Shown here: positions 33,225 to 41,912 of the stretch, piece after piece
Layout of the letters: every line of letters starts with the position of its first letter
Numbering within the stretch: position 1 is the first letter of the stretch
Origin: Pseudomonas sp. BCA17
Lineage (GTDB): Bacteria > Pseudomonadota > Gammaproteobacteria > Pseudomonadales > Pseudomonadaceae
DNA: 64,000 bases
Direction: 5' to 3'
Assembly: GCF_004519405.1 (NCBI RefSeq)
Contig: NZ_SGWI01000008.1
Coordinates: 124,001-188,000 of the forward strand
Translations under genes and position numbers: made by a program
Notes under the pieces: model-generated
Database searches by the model: none
What the model was told of the DNA's origin: nothing
What the model saw: the letters and a program-made list of their open reading frames with translations, nothing else

Positions 33225-34748
33225 TCAGACGGTCTTGGACATCCGGCCGGCCAGCAGCGCCCAGCCAAACAGCAGCACGCACACAATGATCAACGGCCAC
33301 GAACGCCACTGCAGGTAAGGCGTCAGGTTGTGCATCGGCACGACCTCTCCGTAGAGAATCCCGCGCTCGAATTGTGGGATCTGCGCGGTGATCTGCCCGA
33401 ATGGATTGATCAGGCCGGTCACGCCGTTATTGGTGGCGCGGATCATCCAGCGACCGGCTTCCAAGGCCCGCATCTGCGCCATTTGCAGGTGCTGCAACGG
33501 GCCGATGGAGCGGCCAAACCAAGTGTCGTTGCTGATGGTCAGCAGCAGGTCGCTCTGGGCCGACAGGCCAGCAGCGAACTCCGGGTACACCACTTCATAG
33601 CAAATGAACGGCGCAAGGTGATAGCCCTTGGCCTGGAGCATGGCCTGGTCAGAGGGGCCACGGGCGAAGTCCGACATGGGCAGGTCGAAGAAGGCGATCA
33701 GCCCGCGCAATACGTCTTGCAGCGGCACGTACTCACCGAACGGCACCAGTTTTTGCTTGAGGTAGGTGCCGTCGCCTTCGCCCACGACAGTGATGCCGTT
33801 GAAGTAGCGCTTCTGGTGATGGACTTCCTGGCGAATCGGTACGCCGGTAATCAGCGCGGAATTCCGCTCGGCGGCGAACTTGCCCATCATGGCAAGGTAA
33901 CCCTCGACGGACTCCTTGAGCACCGGCACCGCGGTTTCCGGCCAGATCAGCAGGTCAGTCCGCTTGGCGCTGAAGCTCATGTCGCGGTACAGCGCCAACT
34001 GCGCATTGAGCTGCTCAGGGTCCCACTTCATGCTTTGTTCGACGTTGCCCTGGATGGCGGCCACGCTCAGGGGGGCGCCGGAAGGGGAAGTCCACGCATG
34101 GTGTTTGAGTGCCAGGCCGATGGCCCACGGTGCAACCAACAGCACCAGGCCTGCGCCGATAAAGGCATTGCGCTTGCTTGCCAGCAGACGGGGCAGGTTG
34201 CACAGCAGGGCCGCCGTCAGCGCCAGGGCAAAGGAAATCAGCCACATGCCGCCCAGTGGGGCGAGACCGGTGAGCGGGCCGTCGAGCTGGCTGTAGCCGG
34301 AGTACAGCCACGGGAAGCCGGTGAGAAACCAGCCGCGGAAAGCTTCCTGGCCGACCCACAACGCAGCAAAGGTCAGGGCATCCGCCAGGGGCGCCTCGTT
34401 GCGGCGCAACCAGCGTGCCCACAGCCAGGCGGGCAGGGCGAAGAACCAGGCGATGGCGGCGGTAAACAGCAGCATCAGGAAGCCGGCCAGCAGCACCGAA
34501 GCGCCGCCGAAATGGTGGATGCTGTAGTAGATCCAACTGGTGCCGGCACCAAACAGGCCGAAACCGAAACACCAGCCACGGCCCAGGGCCTGACGTGGTG
34601 TCAGTTCCCGTAACCCGACATAGAACAACCCCACCGCCACCAGTGCAAATGGCCACAGGTCGAACGGTGCCAGTGCCAGGGTAGTGAGGGCGCCGGCCAC
34701 CACAGCCAGCAAATTACCGGGCCAGCCGGGGGCGAACAAGCGGCGCAT
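33225..34748 (-). CDS. lnt: apolipoprotein N-acyltransferase
   Basis: Inner-membrane enzyme adding the third acyl chain to the N-terminal Cys of lipoproteins. 507 aa. The first 190 residues form about six membrane helices. The nitrilase-like periplasmic domain has the triad: Glu in LIWPETAVPVL, Lys in YLKQKLVPFGEYVPL and Cys in FICYEVVYPE. One C-terminal helix follows. It is last in the ybeZ-ybeY-corC-lnt operon, 8 bp after corC, and would serve the many lipoproteins in this window (RlpA, LptE, the MORN protein). Confidence 0.97.
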   Translation of the reverse strand: MRRLFAPGWPGNLLAVVAGALTTLALAPFDLWPFALVAVGLFYVGLRELTPRQALGRGWCFGFGLFGAGTSWIYYSIHHFGGASVLLAGFLMLLFTAAIAWFFALPAWLWARWLRRNEAPLADALTFAALWVGQEAFRGWFLTGFPWLYSGYSQLDGPLTGLAPLGGMWLISFALALTAALLCNLPRLLASKRNAFIGAGLVLLVAPWAIGLALKHHAWTSPSGAPLSVAAIQGNVEQSMKWDPEQLNAQLALYRDMSFSAKRTDLLIWPETAVPVLKESVEGYLAMMGKFAAERNSALITGVPIRQEVHHQKRYFNGITVVGEGDGTYLKQKLVPFGEYVPLQDVLRGLIAFFDLPMSDFARGPSDQAMLQAKGYHLAPFICYEVVYPEFAAGLSAQSDLLLTISNDTWFGRSIGPLQHLQMAQMRALEAGRWMIRATNNGVTGLINPFGQITAQIPQFERGILYGEVVPMHNLTPYLQWRSWPLIIVCVLLFGWALLAGRMSKTV

Positions 34749-34756
34749 ATCAGTCC

Positions 34757-35596
34757 TTAGCGGGCAATAGGAGTCAGGCGGATCAAGTGGATGCGACGGC
34801 TGTCCGCATTCAGGATGCGGAAGCGATACGCACCGATTTCGGTGGTTTCGTTACGCTTTGGCAGGTGCCCGAACGCATTCATCACCAGGCCGCCCACCGT
34901 GTCGAACTCATCGTCGGAGAATTCGCTGTCGAAGAACTCGTTGAAGTTCTCGATCGGCGTCAGCGCCTTGATCAGGAAGTCACCGCTGGGCAGGGGTTTG
35001 ATGTAGCTGTCTTCTTCGACGTCGTGTTCGTCTTCGATGTCGCCGACGATCTGTTCCAGCACGTCTTCGATCGTCACCAGGCCCGCTACGCCACCGTATT
35101 CGTCGATCACAATGGCCATGTGATTGTGATTGGCGCGGAACTCGCGCAGCAACACATTCAGGCGCTTGGATTCGGGCACGAAGGTGGCCGGACGCAGCAG
35201 GTCCTTGATGTTGAAGTTGTCGCCGTTCTCCTTGAGGATCAGCGGCAATAGGTCCTTGGCCAGCAGGACGCCCATGACGTCGTCATGGCTTTCACCGATC
35301 ACCGGGTAGCGCGAGTGCGCCGAGTCGATCACGGCCGGGAGGAACTCCCGTGGAGTCTGGGTCGCCTTGATGCTGATCATCTGCGAGCGCGGGACCATAA
35401 TGTCCCGTACTTGCAGGTCTGCGACCTGGATGGCGCCTTCGACGATGGCCAGCGCTTCGCTGTCCAGCAACTTGTTCTGATGGGCCTCGCGCAGCAGCTC
35501 AAGCAGCTCCTGGCGGTTTTTCGGCTCGTGGGCAAAAGCCTGGGTCAATTTACCCAGCCATGACTTCTGCCCGTTGCTCGATCGGTCTTCGCTCAT
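34757..35596 (-). CDS. corC: CorC/HlyC-type CBS-domain protein
   Basis: 279 aa. Two CBS domains (about 65-185; the first begins DIMVPRSQMISIKAT) bind adenine nucleotides, and a C-terminal CorC_HlyC transporter-associated domain follows (TVGGLVMNAFGHLPKRNE). There is no DUF21 membrane domain, so it is the short cytosolic form linked to magnesium/cobalt efflux and resistance. IVIDEYGGVAGLVTIEDVLEQIVGDIEDEHD is the family signature. It sits between ybeY and lnt. Confidence 0.95.
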   Translation of the reverse strand: MSEDRSSNGQKSWLGKLTQAFAHEPKNRQELLELLREAHQNKLLDSEALAIVEGAIQVADLQVRDIMVPRSQMISIKATQTPREFLPAVIDSAHSRYPVIGESHDDVMGVLLAKDLLPLILKENGDNFNIKDLLRPATFVPESKRLNVLLREFRANHNHMAIVIDEYGGVAGLVTIEDVLEQIVGDIEDEHDVEEDSYIKPLPSGDFLIKALTPIENFNEFFDSEFSDDEFDTVGGLVMNAFGHLPKRNETTEIGAYRFRILNADSRRIHLIRLTPIAR

Positions 35597-35638
35597 AGCG
35601 ATTACTCTGAATCCTTTGTCGTATTGGTTAAGTGTTGA

Positions 35639-36097
35639 TCAGCTTTCGTCATCTGCATAAGGGTCAGGGTGACCCAATTCTGCAAGCAACGTTTGTTCCA
35701 GTGTTTCCATTTCCTCGGCTTCGTCATCGTCTATATGGTCGTAACCCAAGAGATGCAAGCAGCCGTGGATGACTAGATGGGCCCAGTGGGCTTCAAGTTC
35801 CTTTCCCTGCTCCCGTGCTTCGCGCTCCACCACCGGCACGCAGATGACCAGGTCACCCAGCAAGGGGATATCCAGTAGTTCATCCGGTACGTCGGCGGGG
35901 AAGGACAGCACGTTGGTGGCGTAGTCTTTTTGACGCCAGGTGTGATTCAGCTCACGGCCTTCGGGCTCGTCCACCAGGCGGATGGTCAGCTCCGAGTCGG
36001 CGGTGCGCTGGCGCAGGGCCAGGGCGCACCATTGGCGGAACTGTTCTTCACTGGGGGCAGGGGCTTCGGTGGCCAGCTGCAGGTCTAGCTCAAGCAT
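35639..36097 (-). CDS. ybeY: endoribonuclease YbeY / 16S rRNA maturation factor
   Basis: Single-strand metal-dependent RNase needed for 16S rRNA 3' end maturation and ribosome quality control. 152 aa. The zinc motif H-x3-H-x5-H is seen in VIHGCLHLLGYDH. YATNVLSFPADVP and PLLGDLVICVPVV are family motifs. The start overlaps the end of ybeZ by eight bases, the standard ybeZ-ybeY coupling. Confidence 0.97.
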   Translation of the reverse strand: MLELDLQLATEAPAPSEEQFRQWCALALRQRTADSELTIRLVDEPEGRELNHTWRQKDYATNVLSFPADVPDELLDIPLLGDLVICVPVVEREAREQGKELEAHWAHLVIHGCLHLLGYDHIDDDEAEEMETLEQTLLAELGHPDPYADDES

Positions 36098-37094
36098 CGT
36101 GGCGAGCGTCCTTGGCCGGTGCGTCGCCCTGATGTTCGAAGCGCTCGTACGCTTCGACGATGCGCTGCACCAACGGGTGGCGCACTACGTCCTTGGGCAT
36201 GAAGTGAGTGAAGCTGATCCCAGGCACATCCTTGAGTACCTCGATCACCTGGCCCAGCCCCGATTTTGTGCCCTTGGGCAGGTCGACCTGGGTGATGTCA
36301 CCGGTGATCACGGCCGTTGAGCCGAAACCGATACGGGTCAGGAACATTTTCATCTGTTCGACAGTAGTGTTCTGGCTCTCGTCGAGGATGATGAAGCTGT
36401 TGTTCAAGGTACGGCCGCGCATGTAGGCCAGCGGAGCGATCTCGATCACCTGGCGCTCGATCAGCTTGGCCACGTATTCGAAGCCGAGCATCTCGTAAAG
36501 TGCGTCGTAGAGCGGGCGCAGGTACGGGTCGATCTTCTGGGCCAGGTCGCCGGGCAGGAAGCCGAGTTTCTCGCCAGCCTCGACCGCCGGTCGCACCAGC
36601 AGGATGCGGCGTACTTGCTCGCGTTCCAGGGCGTCCACCGCACAGGCCACGGCCAGGTAGGTCTTGCCGGTACCGGCGGGGCCGATGCCGAAGTTGATAT
36701 CGTTGCCGAGGATTTCCTTGACGTACTTCTGCTGATTCAAGCCGCGCGGGCGAATCATGCCCTTTTTGGTGCGCAGGGCCACGCTGGCTTCGGCCACCGG
36801 GTTGTTGGCCAAGTCTTGCACCGCCGATTCCTGCAAGTACAGGTGCACCGTTTCCGGCGACAGCTCACTGCCCTTGGTTTCGCGGTAGAGACGGCGCAGC
36901 AGGTTTTCTGCGGACGTGGTGTGTTGGGGTTCACCAATCAGTTCGAACTGATTGCCGCGATTGCGGATCTCGACGCTCAGGCGTTGTTCGATCAGGCGCA
37001 GGTGCTCGTCGAACTGTCCGCACAGGTTGGCGAAACGGCGAGCCTCAAAGGGCTCGAGGAGAAAACGATGGGGTTCTACTATGGGTGCGTTCAA
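36090..37094 (-). CDS. ybeZ: PhoH-like ATPase YbeZ
   Basis: 334 aa from a TTG at 37094 (LNAPIVEPHRFLLEP, like the family N-terminus MNAP). The open frame extends to 37286 but that part is REP DNA, and no in-frame ATG gives a sensible N-terminus. P-loop ATPase with Walker A GPAGTGKT near residues 136-143 and Walker B FIILDESQNTT. It works with YbeY in rRNA processing. An A/T-rich TATATA at 37171-37176 (minus strand) could be its -10 box. First gene of ybeZ-ybeY-corC-lnt. Confidence 0.93.
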   Translation of the reverse strand: MNAPIVEPHRFLLEPFEARRFANLCGQFDEHLRLIEQRLSVEIRNRGNQFELIGEPQHTTSAENLLRRLYRETKGSELSPETVHLYLQESAVQDLANNPVAEASVALRTKKGMIRPRGLNQQKYVKEILGNDINFGIGPAGTGKTYLAVACAVDALEREQVRRILLVRPAVEAGEKLGFLPGDLAQKIDPYLRPLYDALYEMLGFEYVAKLIERQVIEIAPLAYMRGRTLNNSFIILDESQNTTVEQMKMFLTRIGFGSTAVITGDITQVDLPKGTKSGLGQVIEVLKDVPGISFTHFMPKDVVRHPLVQRIVEAYERFEHQGDAPAKDARHDA

Positions 37095-37200
37095 GGTCGC
37101 TTTTAGCCGCCCTTTGGCTGTTGAGGTGAAAGAGAGGATAACGCCAGAGGCGCGGGTACGAAAGCACTTATATATCCCGAGTGTGGCGCGGTTCTTACAG

Positions 37201-37289
37201 GGGAACGGGCTTGCTCGCGAAGGCGGTGGGTCAGCCGATAGAGGTATCAACCGATCAACCACCTTCGCGGGCACGCCCGCTCCCACATT
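37201..37289. repeat. REPIN upstream of ybeZ and downstream of miaB
   Basis: GGGAACGGGCTTGCTCGCGA at 37201 and the inverted CGCGGGCACGCCCGCTCCCACA ending near 37287 are paired REP sequences, with AAGGCGGTGG/CCACCTTCGC inner arms. The REP type (GCGGGC core) differs from the GAGGGAGC type in the TIR elements. Confidence 0.7.
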
Positions 37290-37320
37290 TTGATCTGCGC
37301 CAGTCAGTGATACCGACGGG

Positions 37321-38649
37321 TTATTGAATCAGCGATCCGCGCAACGAATGGGGCTGCGCCGCATCGATGTGCACGTCGGCGAATTGGCCGATCAGGGTGG
37401 GAGTGTCGCAGCGGAAGTTGACGATTCGGTTATTCTCGGTACGGCCTTGCAGCTCTCCCGGGTCTTTTTTCGAGTAGTCGGTCACCAGGATGCGCTGGAT
37501 CGAACCGACCATTTGTCGGCTGATCTCGAAGCCTTGCTGGTTCAGGCGATGCTGCAGTGCATTCAGGCGCTCTTTCTTCAGCGCTTCCGGGGTGTCGTCC
37601 GCCAGATCGGCGGCCGGGGTACCCGGGCGCGGGCTATAGACGAACGAATAGGAGAAGTCGAACCCGACGTCTTCGATCAGCTTCATGGTCTGCTCGAAGT
37701 CTTTTTCGGTCTCGCCTGGGAAGCCGACAATGAAGTCCGAGCTGATGCAGATGCCCGGCACCGCCGCACGCAGTTTGCGCAGCTTGGATTTGTATTCCAG
37801 GGCGGTGTGGTTGCGCTTCATGGCCGACAGAATGCGGTCCGAGCCCGACTGCACCGGCAAGTGCAGGTGCTTGACCAGCTCCGGCACTTCGGCGTGGGCC
37901 TGGATCAGGCTGTCGGAGAACTCCAGCGGATGCGAAGTGGTGTAGCGAATGCGCTCGATGCCGTCTACTGCAGCCACCACGCGGATCAGCTCCGCCAGGT
38001 CGGCCAGGCGCCCGTCGTGGGTCTGGCCGCGATAGCCGTTGACGTTCTGGCCCAGCAGTGTCACTTCGCGCACGCCGTTTTCGGCCAGGTGGATGATTTC
38101 CGACAGTACATCGTCAAACGGCCGGCTGACTTCCTCGCCGCGTGTGTAAGGCACTACGCAGAAGGTGCAGTACTTGCTGCAGCCTTCCATCACCGACACA
38201 TAGGCGCTTGGCCCGTCGATGCGTGGCTCGGGCAAGTGGTCGAATTTTTCGATTTCCGGGAACGAGACGTCAACCTGCGGCAGCTTGGTCACGCGGGCGG
38301 CGTCGATCATTTCCGGCAGACGGTGCAGGGTCTGTGGGCCGAAGACCACGTCGACATAGGGGGCGCGGTCGCGGATCGCGGCACCTTCCTGGCTGGCCAC
38401 GCAGCCGCCGACGGCAATCACCATGTCCGGGTTGGCCAGTTTCAATTCGCGCCAGCGGCCCAGTTGGGAATACACACGGTCCTGGGCCCGTTCGCGGATC
38501 GAGCAGGTGTTGAGCAGGATCACGTCGGCATCTTCGGCGCGGGCGGTGACTTCCAGGGCCTGGTGTTCGCCCAGCAGATCGACCATGCGCGAGCTGTCGT
38601 ACTCGTTCATTTGGCAGCCGTGGGTTTCGATGTAAAGCTTCTTGGCCAT
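37321..38649 (-). CDS. miaB: tRNA-2-methylthio-N6-isopentenyladenosine-37 synthase
   Basis: Methylthiolates isopentenyl-A37 of tRNAs reading UNN codons. Radical-SAM methylthiotransferase, 442 aa from the ATG at 38649 (MAKKLYIETHGCQMNEYDS); an ATG four codons earlier is possible. N-terminal cluster cysteines lie in HGCQMN, NTCSIRE and GCVAS. The radical-SAM motif is CSKYCTFC near residues 150-157. A C-terminal TRAM domain ends the protein (GQFADVHIDAAQPHSLRG). Its own transcription unit, separated from ybeZ by a REPIN. Confidence 0.97.
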   Translation of the reverse strand: MAKKLYIETHGCQMNEYDSSRMVDLLGEHQALEVTARAEDADVILLNTCSIRERAQDRVYSQLGRWRELKLANPDMVIAVGGCVASQEGAAIRDRAPYVDVVFGPQTLHRLPEMIDAARVTKLPQVDVSFPEIEKFDHLPEPRIDGPSAYVSVMEGCSKYCTFCVVPYTRGEEVSRPFDDVLSEIIHLAENGVREVTLLGQNVNGYRGQTHDGRLADLAELIRVVAAVDGIERIRYTTSHPLEFSDSLIQAHAEVPELVKHLHLPVQSGSDRILSAMKRNHTALEYKSKLRKLRAAVPGICISSDFIVGFPGETEKDFEQTMKLIEDVGFDFSYSFVYSPRPGTPAADLADDTPEALKKERLNALQHRLNQQGFEISRQMVGSIQRILVTDYSKKDPGELQGRTENNRIVNFRCDTPTLIGQFADVHIDAAQPHSLRGSLIQ

Positions 38650-38733
38650 GGGGATCGTCAACTGGTGGTAAAGAACCGCGCATTATAGGGGGCATGCCCA
38701 TTGGTTCCTAGCGTTGTGCATCGGGTGGCATGC

Positions 38734-38739
38734 TATAGT
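38734..38739 (+). promoter_or_regulatory. extended -10 promoter of the DUF1820 gene
   Basis: TGCTATAGT gives an extended -10 (TATAGT at 38734-38739), 42 bp before the ATG at 38781. The -35 region is poor, as is common with extended -10 promoters. Confidence 0.5.
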
Positions 38740-38780
38740 TCGCGCCCCCTTTTATATCCCCGATGTGTTGTTTGCCCACC

Positions 38781-39104
38781 ATGACCAAACGTGAAGCTCC
38801 AATCTACAAGGTGATTTTCCTTAACCAGGGCCAGGTGTTCGAAATGTACGCCAAGCAGATCTATCAAAGTGATCTGTGGGGCTTCCTGGAGGTGGAAGAG
38901 TTCGTCTTTGGCGAGCGCACCCAGTTGGTGGTCGATCCAGGCGAGGAAAAACTCAAGGCGCAGTTCGAAGGTGTGGTGCGCAGCTTTGTGCCCATGCATT
39001 CGATTGTGCGCATCGATGAGGTGGAGCGCCTGGGCACACCGAAGATTAGCGAGGCCCGGGGCGTGAGCAACGTCATGCCGTTTCCGATGCCGATGCCAGA
39101 GAAG
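38781..39104 (+). CDS. DUF1820 family protein
   Basis: About 108 aa from the ATG at 38781 (MTKREAPIYKVIFLNQGQ). The region FEMYAKQIYQSDLWGFLEVEEF and GEEKLKAQFEGVVRSFVPMHSIVRIDEV matches the DUF1820 family, which is confined to Proteobacteria and has no assigned role. Compact, acidic, no signal. Placed divergently from miaB, as in other pseudomonads as far as I recall. The stop codon follows at 39105-39107. Confidence 0.88.
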
Positions 39105-39166
39105 TAAACGCCTGGATTCTGTCGTGTGCGGGGCAAGCCCGTCTCACGACGGAAAGCCGTTTCTGA

Positions 39167-39721
39167 TCAAGGCAGGGGTGAGAAGGGCGAGCGCCCATCG
39201 GCACTCTGCAATTCCTGCAGGTAATTGCGGAAGATCTGGCCCAGCACCTGGGTGGCTACTTCCAGTTCATCGCGCTGCATGTGTTCGGCGACTTCGTCGG
39301 CGGTGTCCAGCGCGTCTTCGGCACCGTTGACCGCGGCCATTTTCAGCACGATATACGCCTGCACGTTATTGGCCGGTACGCCTTCGCCTTTGAAGAACAT
39401 ATTGCCCAACTGGAATTGCGCCTGGGCATGCCCCTGCAACGAGGCTTTCTCAAAGTAGCTCAAGGCCAGGTTGAGGTCGCGAGAGGGGTTCTTGCTGTCG
39501 TGGTAGTACTCGCCCAGCTCGTATTGCGCCTGTGCATCACCGCCATCGGCCTGTTTCTGGCACGCGCTCAGCGCTTCGGCCTGGCTGTCGGGCTGTGTAT
39601 TGAGGGTGCAACGACCCATCGCTGGGATTAACAACGAGTTGCCGCCTGCTTGTGCATGTGCCAGCAGCGGCTGAAGGAGCAACAGGCAGCCCAGTACCAG
39701 GGTGCGGCCGGTGCGTTTCAT
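39167..39721 (-). CDS. secreted Sel1/TPR-like repeat protein
   Basis: 184 aa from the ATG at 39721, which starts a signal peptide (LVLGCLLLLQPLLAHAQ). The mature part has two Sel1-like repeats: GDAQAQYELGEYYHDSKNPSRDL and GHAQAQFQLGNMFFKGEGVPAN. Sel1 repeats mediate protein contacts, and the partner is unknown. Cys residues in GRCTLN and LSACQKQ may form a disulfide. Expected in the periplasm. Confidence 0.85.
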   Translation of the reverse strand: MKRTGRTLVLGCLLLLQPLLAHAQAGGNSLLIPAMGRCTLNTQPDSQAEALSACQKQADGGDAQAQYELGEYYHDSKNPSRDLNLALSYFEKASLQGHAQAQFQLGNMFFKGEGVPANNVQAYIVLKMAAVNGAEDALDTADEVAEHMQRDELEVATQVLGQIFRNYLQELQSADGRSPFSPLP

Positions 39722-39907
39722 GGGAATCGACTTACCTCTGACGGGGCGCGCGGACCCTCGGGGAGTCCAATGAGCGCGCATTATGAAATAAGCAGGCCCT
39801 TGCTTACAAAGTCTTTACTCGATTTTCTGCTGCATGGGCAAGTTATCTGCCGGATTGCAGGTAGATTCTCGAAAAAACAAGGAAAAGTCTGTAGGCAAAG
39901 TAGTAAA

Positions 39908-39934
39908 TCAGGCGTCGCCCAAGGCAACGCCTGA
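39908..39934 (-). terminator. intrinsic terminator of hemL
   Basis: TCAGGCGT/ACGCCTGA forms an 8-bp stem extended by an inner GCC/GGC across one mismatch. On the minus strand it is followed by TTTACTACTTT, 14 bp after the hemL stop. Good terminator for the thiD-thiE-hemL transcript. Confidence 0.7.
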
Positions 39935-39947
39935 CTTGTTGCGGCTG

Positions 39948-41231
39948 TTATTTCAATGCGGCAAAAGCACGCTCGGCAGCATCCAGGGTCAGTTTCAATT
40001 CGGTTTCGCCATGGGCGATCGAAGTGAAGCCGGCTTCAAAGGCACTCGGTGCCAGGTACACACCACCTTCCAGCATCAGGTGGAAGAAGCGCTTGAACAG
40101 GTCGGCATCGCTGCCCATTACGTCATCAAAGGTGACGATGTCGTCGGCACCGCTGAAATACAGGCCGAACATGCCGCCCGCCTGGGTGGTGACGAACGGG
40201 ATACCCGCTGCATCGGCGCGCAGTTGCAGACCATCCAGCAGCCGGGTGGTGTAGTCGGTCAGCTCAGCGTGGAAGCCCGGGCGGCTGATCAGGCGCAGGG
40301 TGGTCAGGCCGGCAGCCATCGCCAGCGGGTTACCCGACAAGGTGCCGGCCTGGTACACCGGGCCCAACGGTGCGATGTGTTGCATGATTTCGCGTTTGCC
40401 GCCGAAGCAGCCTACCGGCATGCCACCACCGATGATCTTGCCGAAGGTGCTCAAGTCCGGCGTGACGCCGTAGTGAGCCTGAGCACCGCCAAGGGCCACG
40501 CGGAAACCGGTCATCACTTCATCAAAGATCAGCACCACACCGTGTTTGTCGCACTGTTCGCGCAGGCCTTCAAGGAAGCCTGGCGCCGGTGGTACGCAGT
40601 TCATGTTGCCGGCCACCGGTTCGACGATGATGCACGCCACCTCTTGGCCGACTTCATTAAGCATCTGCTCGACGGCGGCGATGTCGTTGAACGGCAACGT
40701 CAGCGTGTGTTTGGCGAACGCCGCGGGTACGCCGGCCGAGCTTGGCACACCCTGGGTCAGCAGGCCGGAACCGGCTTTCACCAGCAGGCTGTCGGAGTGG
40801 CCGTGGTAGCAGCCTTCGAACTTGATGATGCTGTCGCGGCCGGTAAAACCGCGGGCCAGGCGGATCGCGCTCATGGTGGCTTCGGTGCCCGAGCTGACCA
40901 TGCGCACCATTTCCATCGATGGCACGATGGCGCACACCAGGTCAGCCATCTCGGTTTCCATGGCGGTCGGCGCGCCGTACGACAGGCCGTGTTCCAGTTG
41001 CTTGCGCACCGCGTCAAGCACGTCCGGATGGCTGTGGCCGAGGATCATCGGGCCCCAGGAGCCCACGTAATCCACATAGCGCTTGTCATCTTCGTCGGTA
41101 ACGTAAGCGCCTTCGGCATGCTTGAAGAACAGCGGCGTGCCGCCCACGCTTTTGAACGCACGCACGGGGGAGTTCACACCACCGGGGATGTGTTTCTGGG
41201 CATTGGCAAACAGCGTTTCGGAACGGGACAT
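39948..41231 (-). CDS. hemL: glutamate-1-semialdehyde 2,1-aminomutase
   Basis: PLP enzyme converting glutamate-1-semialdehyde to 5-aminolevulinate, the entry to heme. 427 aa, full length. The PLP lysine is in STFGKIIGGGMPVG (about residue 265). IFDEVMTGFRVALGG and the substrate-binding HIPGGVNSPVRAFKSVGG at the N-terminus are typical. It follows thiE by 17 bp on the same strand. The thi-hem grouping is the usual Pseudomonas order. Confidence 0.97.
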   Translation of the reverse strand: MSRSETLFANAQKHIPGGVNSPVRAFKSVGGTPLFFKHAEGAYVTDEDDKRYVDYVGSWGPMILGHSHPDVLDAVRKQLEHGLSYGAPTAMETEMADLVCAIVPSMEMVRMVSSGTEATMSAIRLARGFTGRDSIIKFEGCYHGHSDSLLVKAGSGLLTQGVPSSAGVPAAFAKHTLTLPFNDIAAVEQMLNEVGQEVACIIVEPVAGNMNCVPPAPGFLEGLREQCDKHGVVLIFDEVMTGFRVALGGAQAHYGVTPDLSTFGKIIGGGMPVGCFGGKREIMQHIAPLGPVYQAGTLSGNPLAMAAGLTTLRLISRPGFHAELTDYTTRLLDGLQLRADAAGIPFVTTQAGGMFGLYFSGADDIVTFDDVMGSDADLFKRFFHLMLEGGVYLAPSAFEAGFTSIAHGETELKLTLDAAERAFAALK

Positions 41232-41248
41232 GATTAGGCTCTCTGAAT

Positions 41249-41881
41249 TCAGGCGTGTTTTCTATTTAGAAGGTCGTTGAACGCGCGGGCGCGGCGCGTG
41301 ACCTCCTGGGTGCTGTCGGCCCCAAACAGGCCGTGCACCACTGCCAGCAGGTCGGCACCGTGGGCCACCAGCGGTTCGGCGTTTTCAAGGGTGATGCCAC
41401 CGATCACGCAGATCGGCAACTGCAACTGTGTGCGGGCCTGGGCCAGCATTTCGACGGTGGCCGCGGGGGCGCCAGGCTTGGTGTTGGAATTGAAGAAACG
41501 GCCGAAAGCGACATAACTGGCGCCCTCCCTGGCGGCCTGTTCCGCCAGTTCTATCTGGCTGTGGCAGGTGGCGCCGATGATTGCCTTGGAGCCCAACAGC
41601 GCACGGGCCGGAGTCAGTGGGCCGTCGGTCTGGCCCAGGTGCACACCGACGCCCAGGCGCGCAGCCAATTCGGCGTCGTCATTGATAATCAGCTGGGTCT
41701 TGTAGCGCGAACATAGCTCTCGCAGCTTTTCGGCTTCACGCAGGCGCCGCGCGTCATCGCTGCTTTTATCGCGGTACTGCAACAGGGTCACGCCGCCGTC
41801 CAGCGCTGCTTCGACGTAGGCGAGGAATTTGCCGGCCAACAGTTGGCTGTCGGTTATGGCATACAGGCCACGTAGTTTCAT
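41249..41881 (-). CDS. thiE: thiamine-phosphate synthase
   Basis: Couples hydroxymethylpyrimidine pyrophosphate with thiazole phosphate to make thiamine phosphate. 210 aa TIM barrel. MKLRGLYAITDSQLL, GVTLLQYRDKSSDDA (substrate-binding QYRDK), GVHLGQTDGPL and ICVIGGITLENA are the conserved strands. It follows thiD by 31 bp. No TPP riboswitch is visible before either gene. Confidence 0.96.
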   Translation of the reverse strand: MKLRGLYAITDSQLLAGKFLAYVEAALDGGVTLLQYRDKSSDDARRLREAEKLRELCSRYKTQLIINDDAELAARLGVGVHLGQTDGPLTPARALLGSKAIIGATCHSQIELAEQAAREGASYVAFGRFFNSNTKPGAPAATVEMLAQARTQLQLPICVIGGITLENAEPLVAHGADLLAVVHGLFGADSTQEVTRRARAFNDLLNRKHA

Positions 41882-41912
41882 CGGGCAGGCCTCTTGCTTT
41901 TAAGAACGAAAG

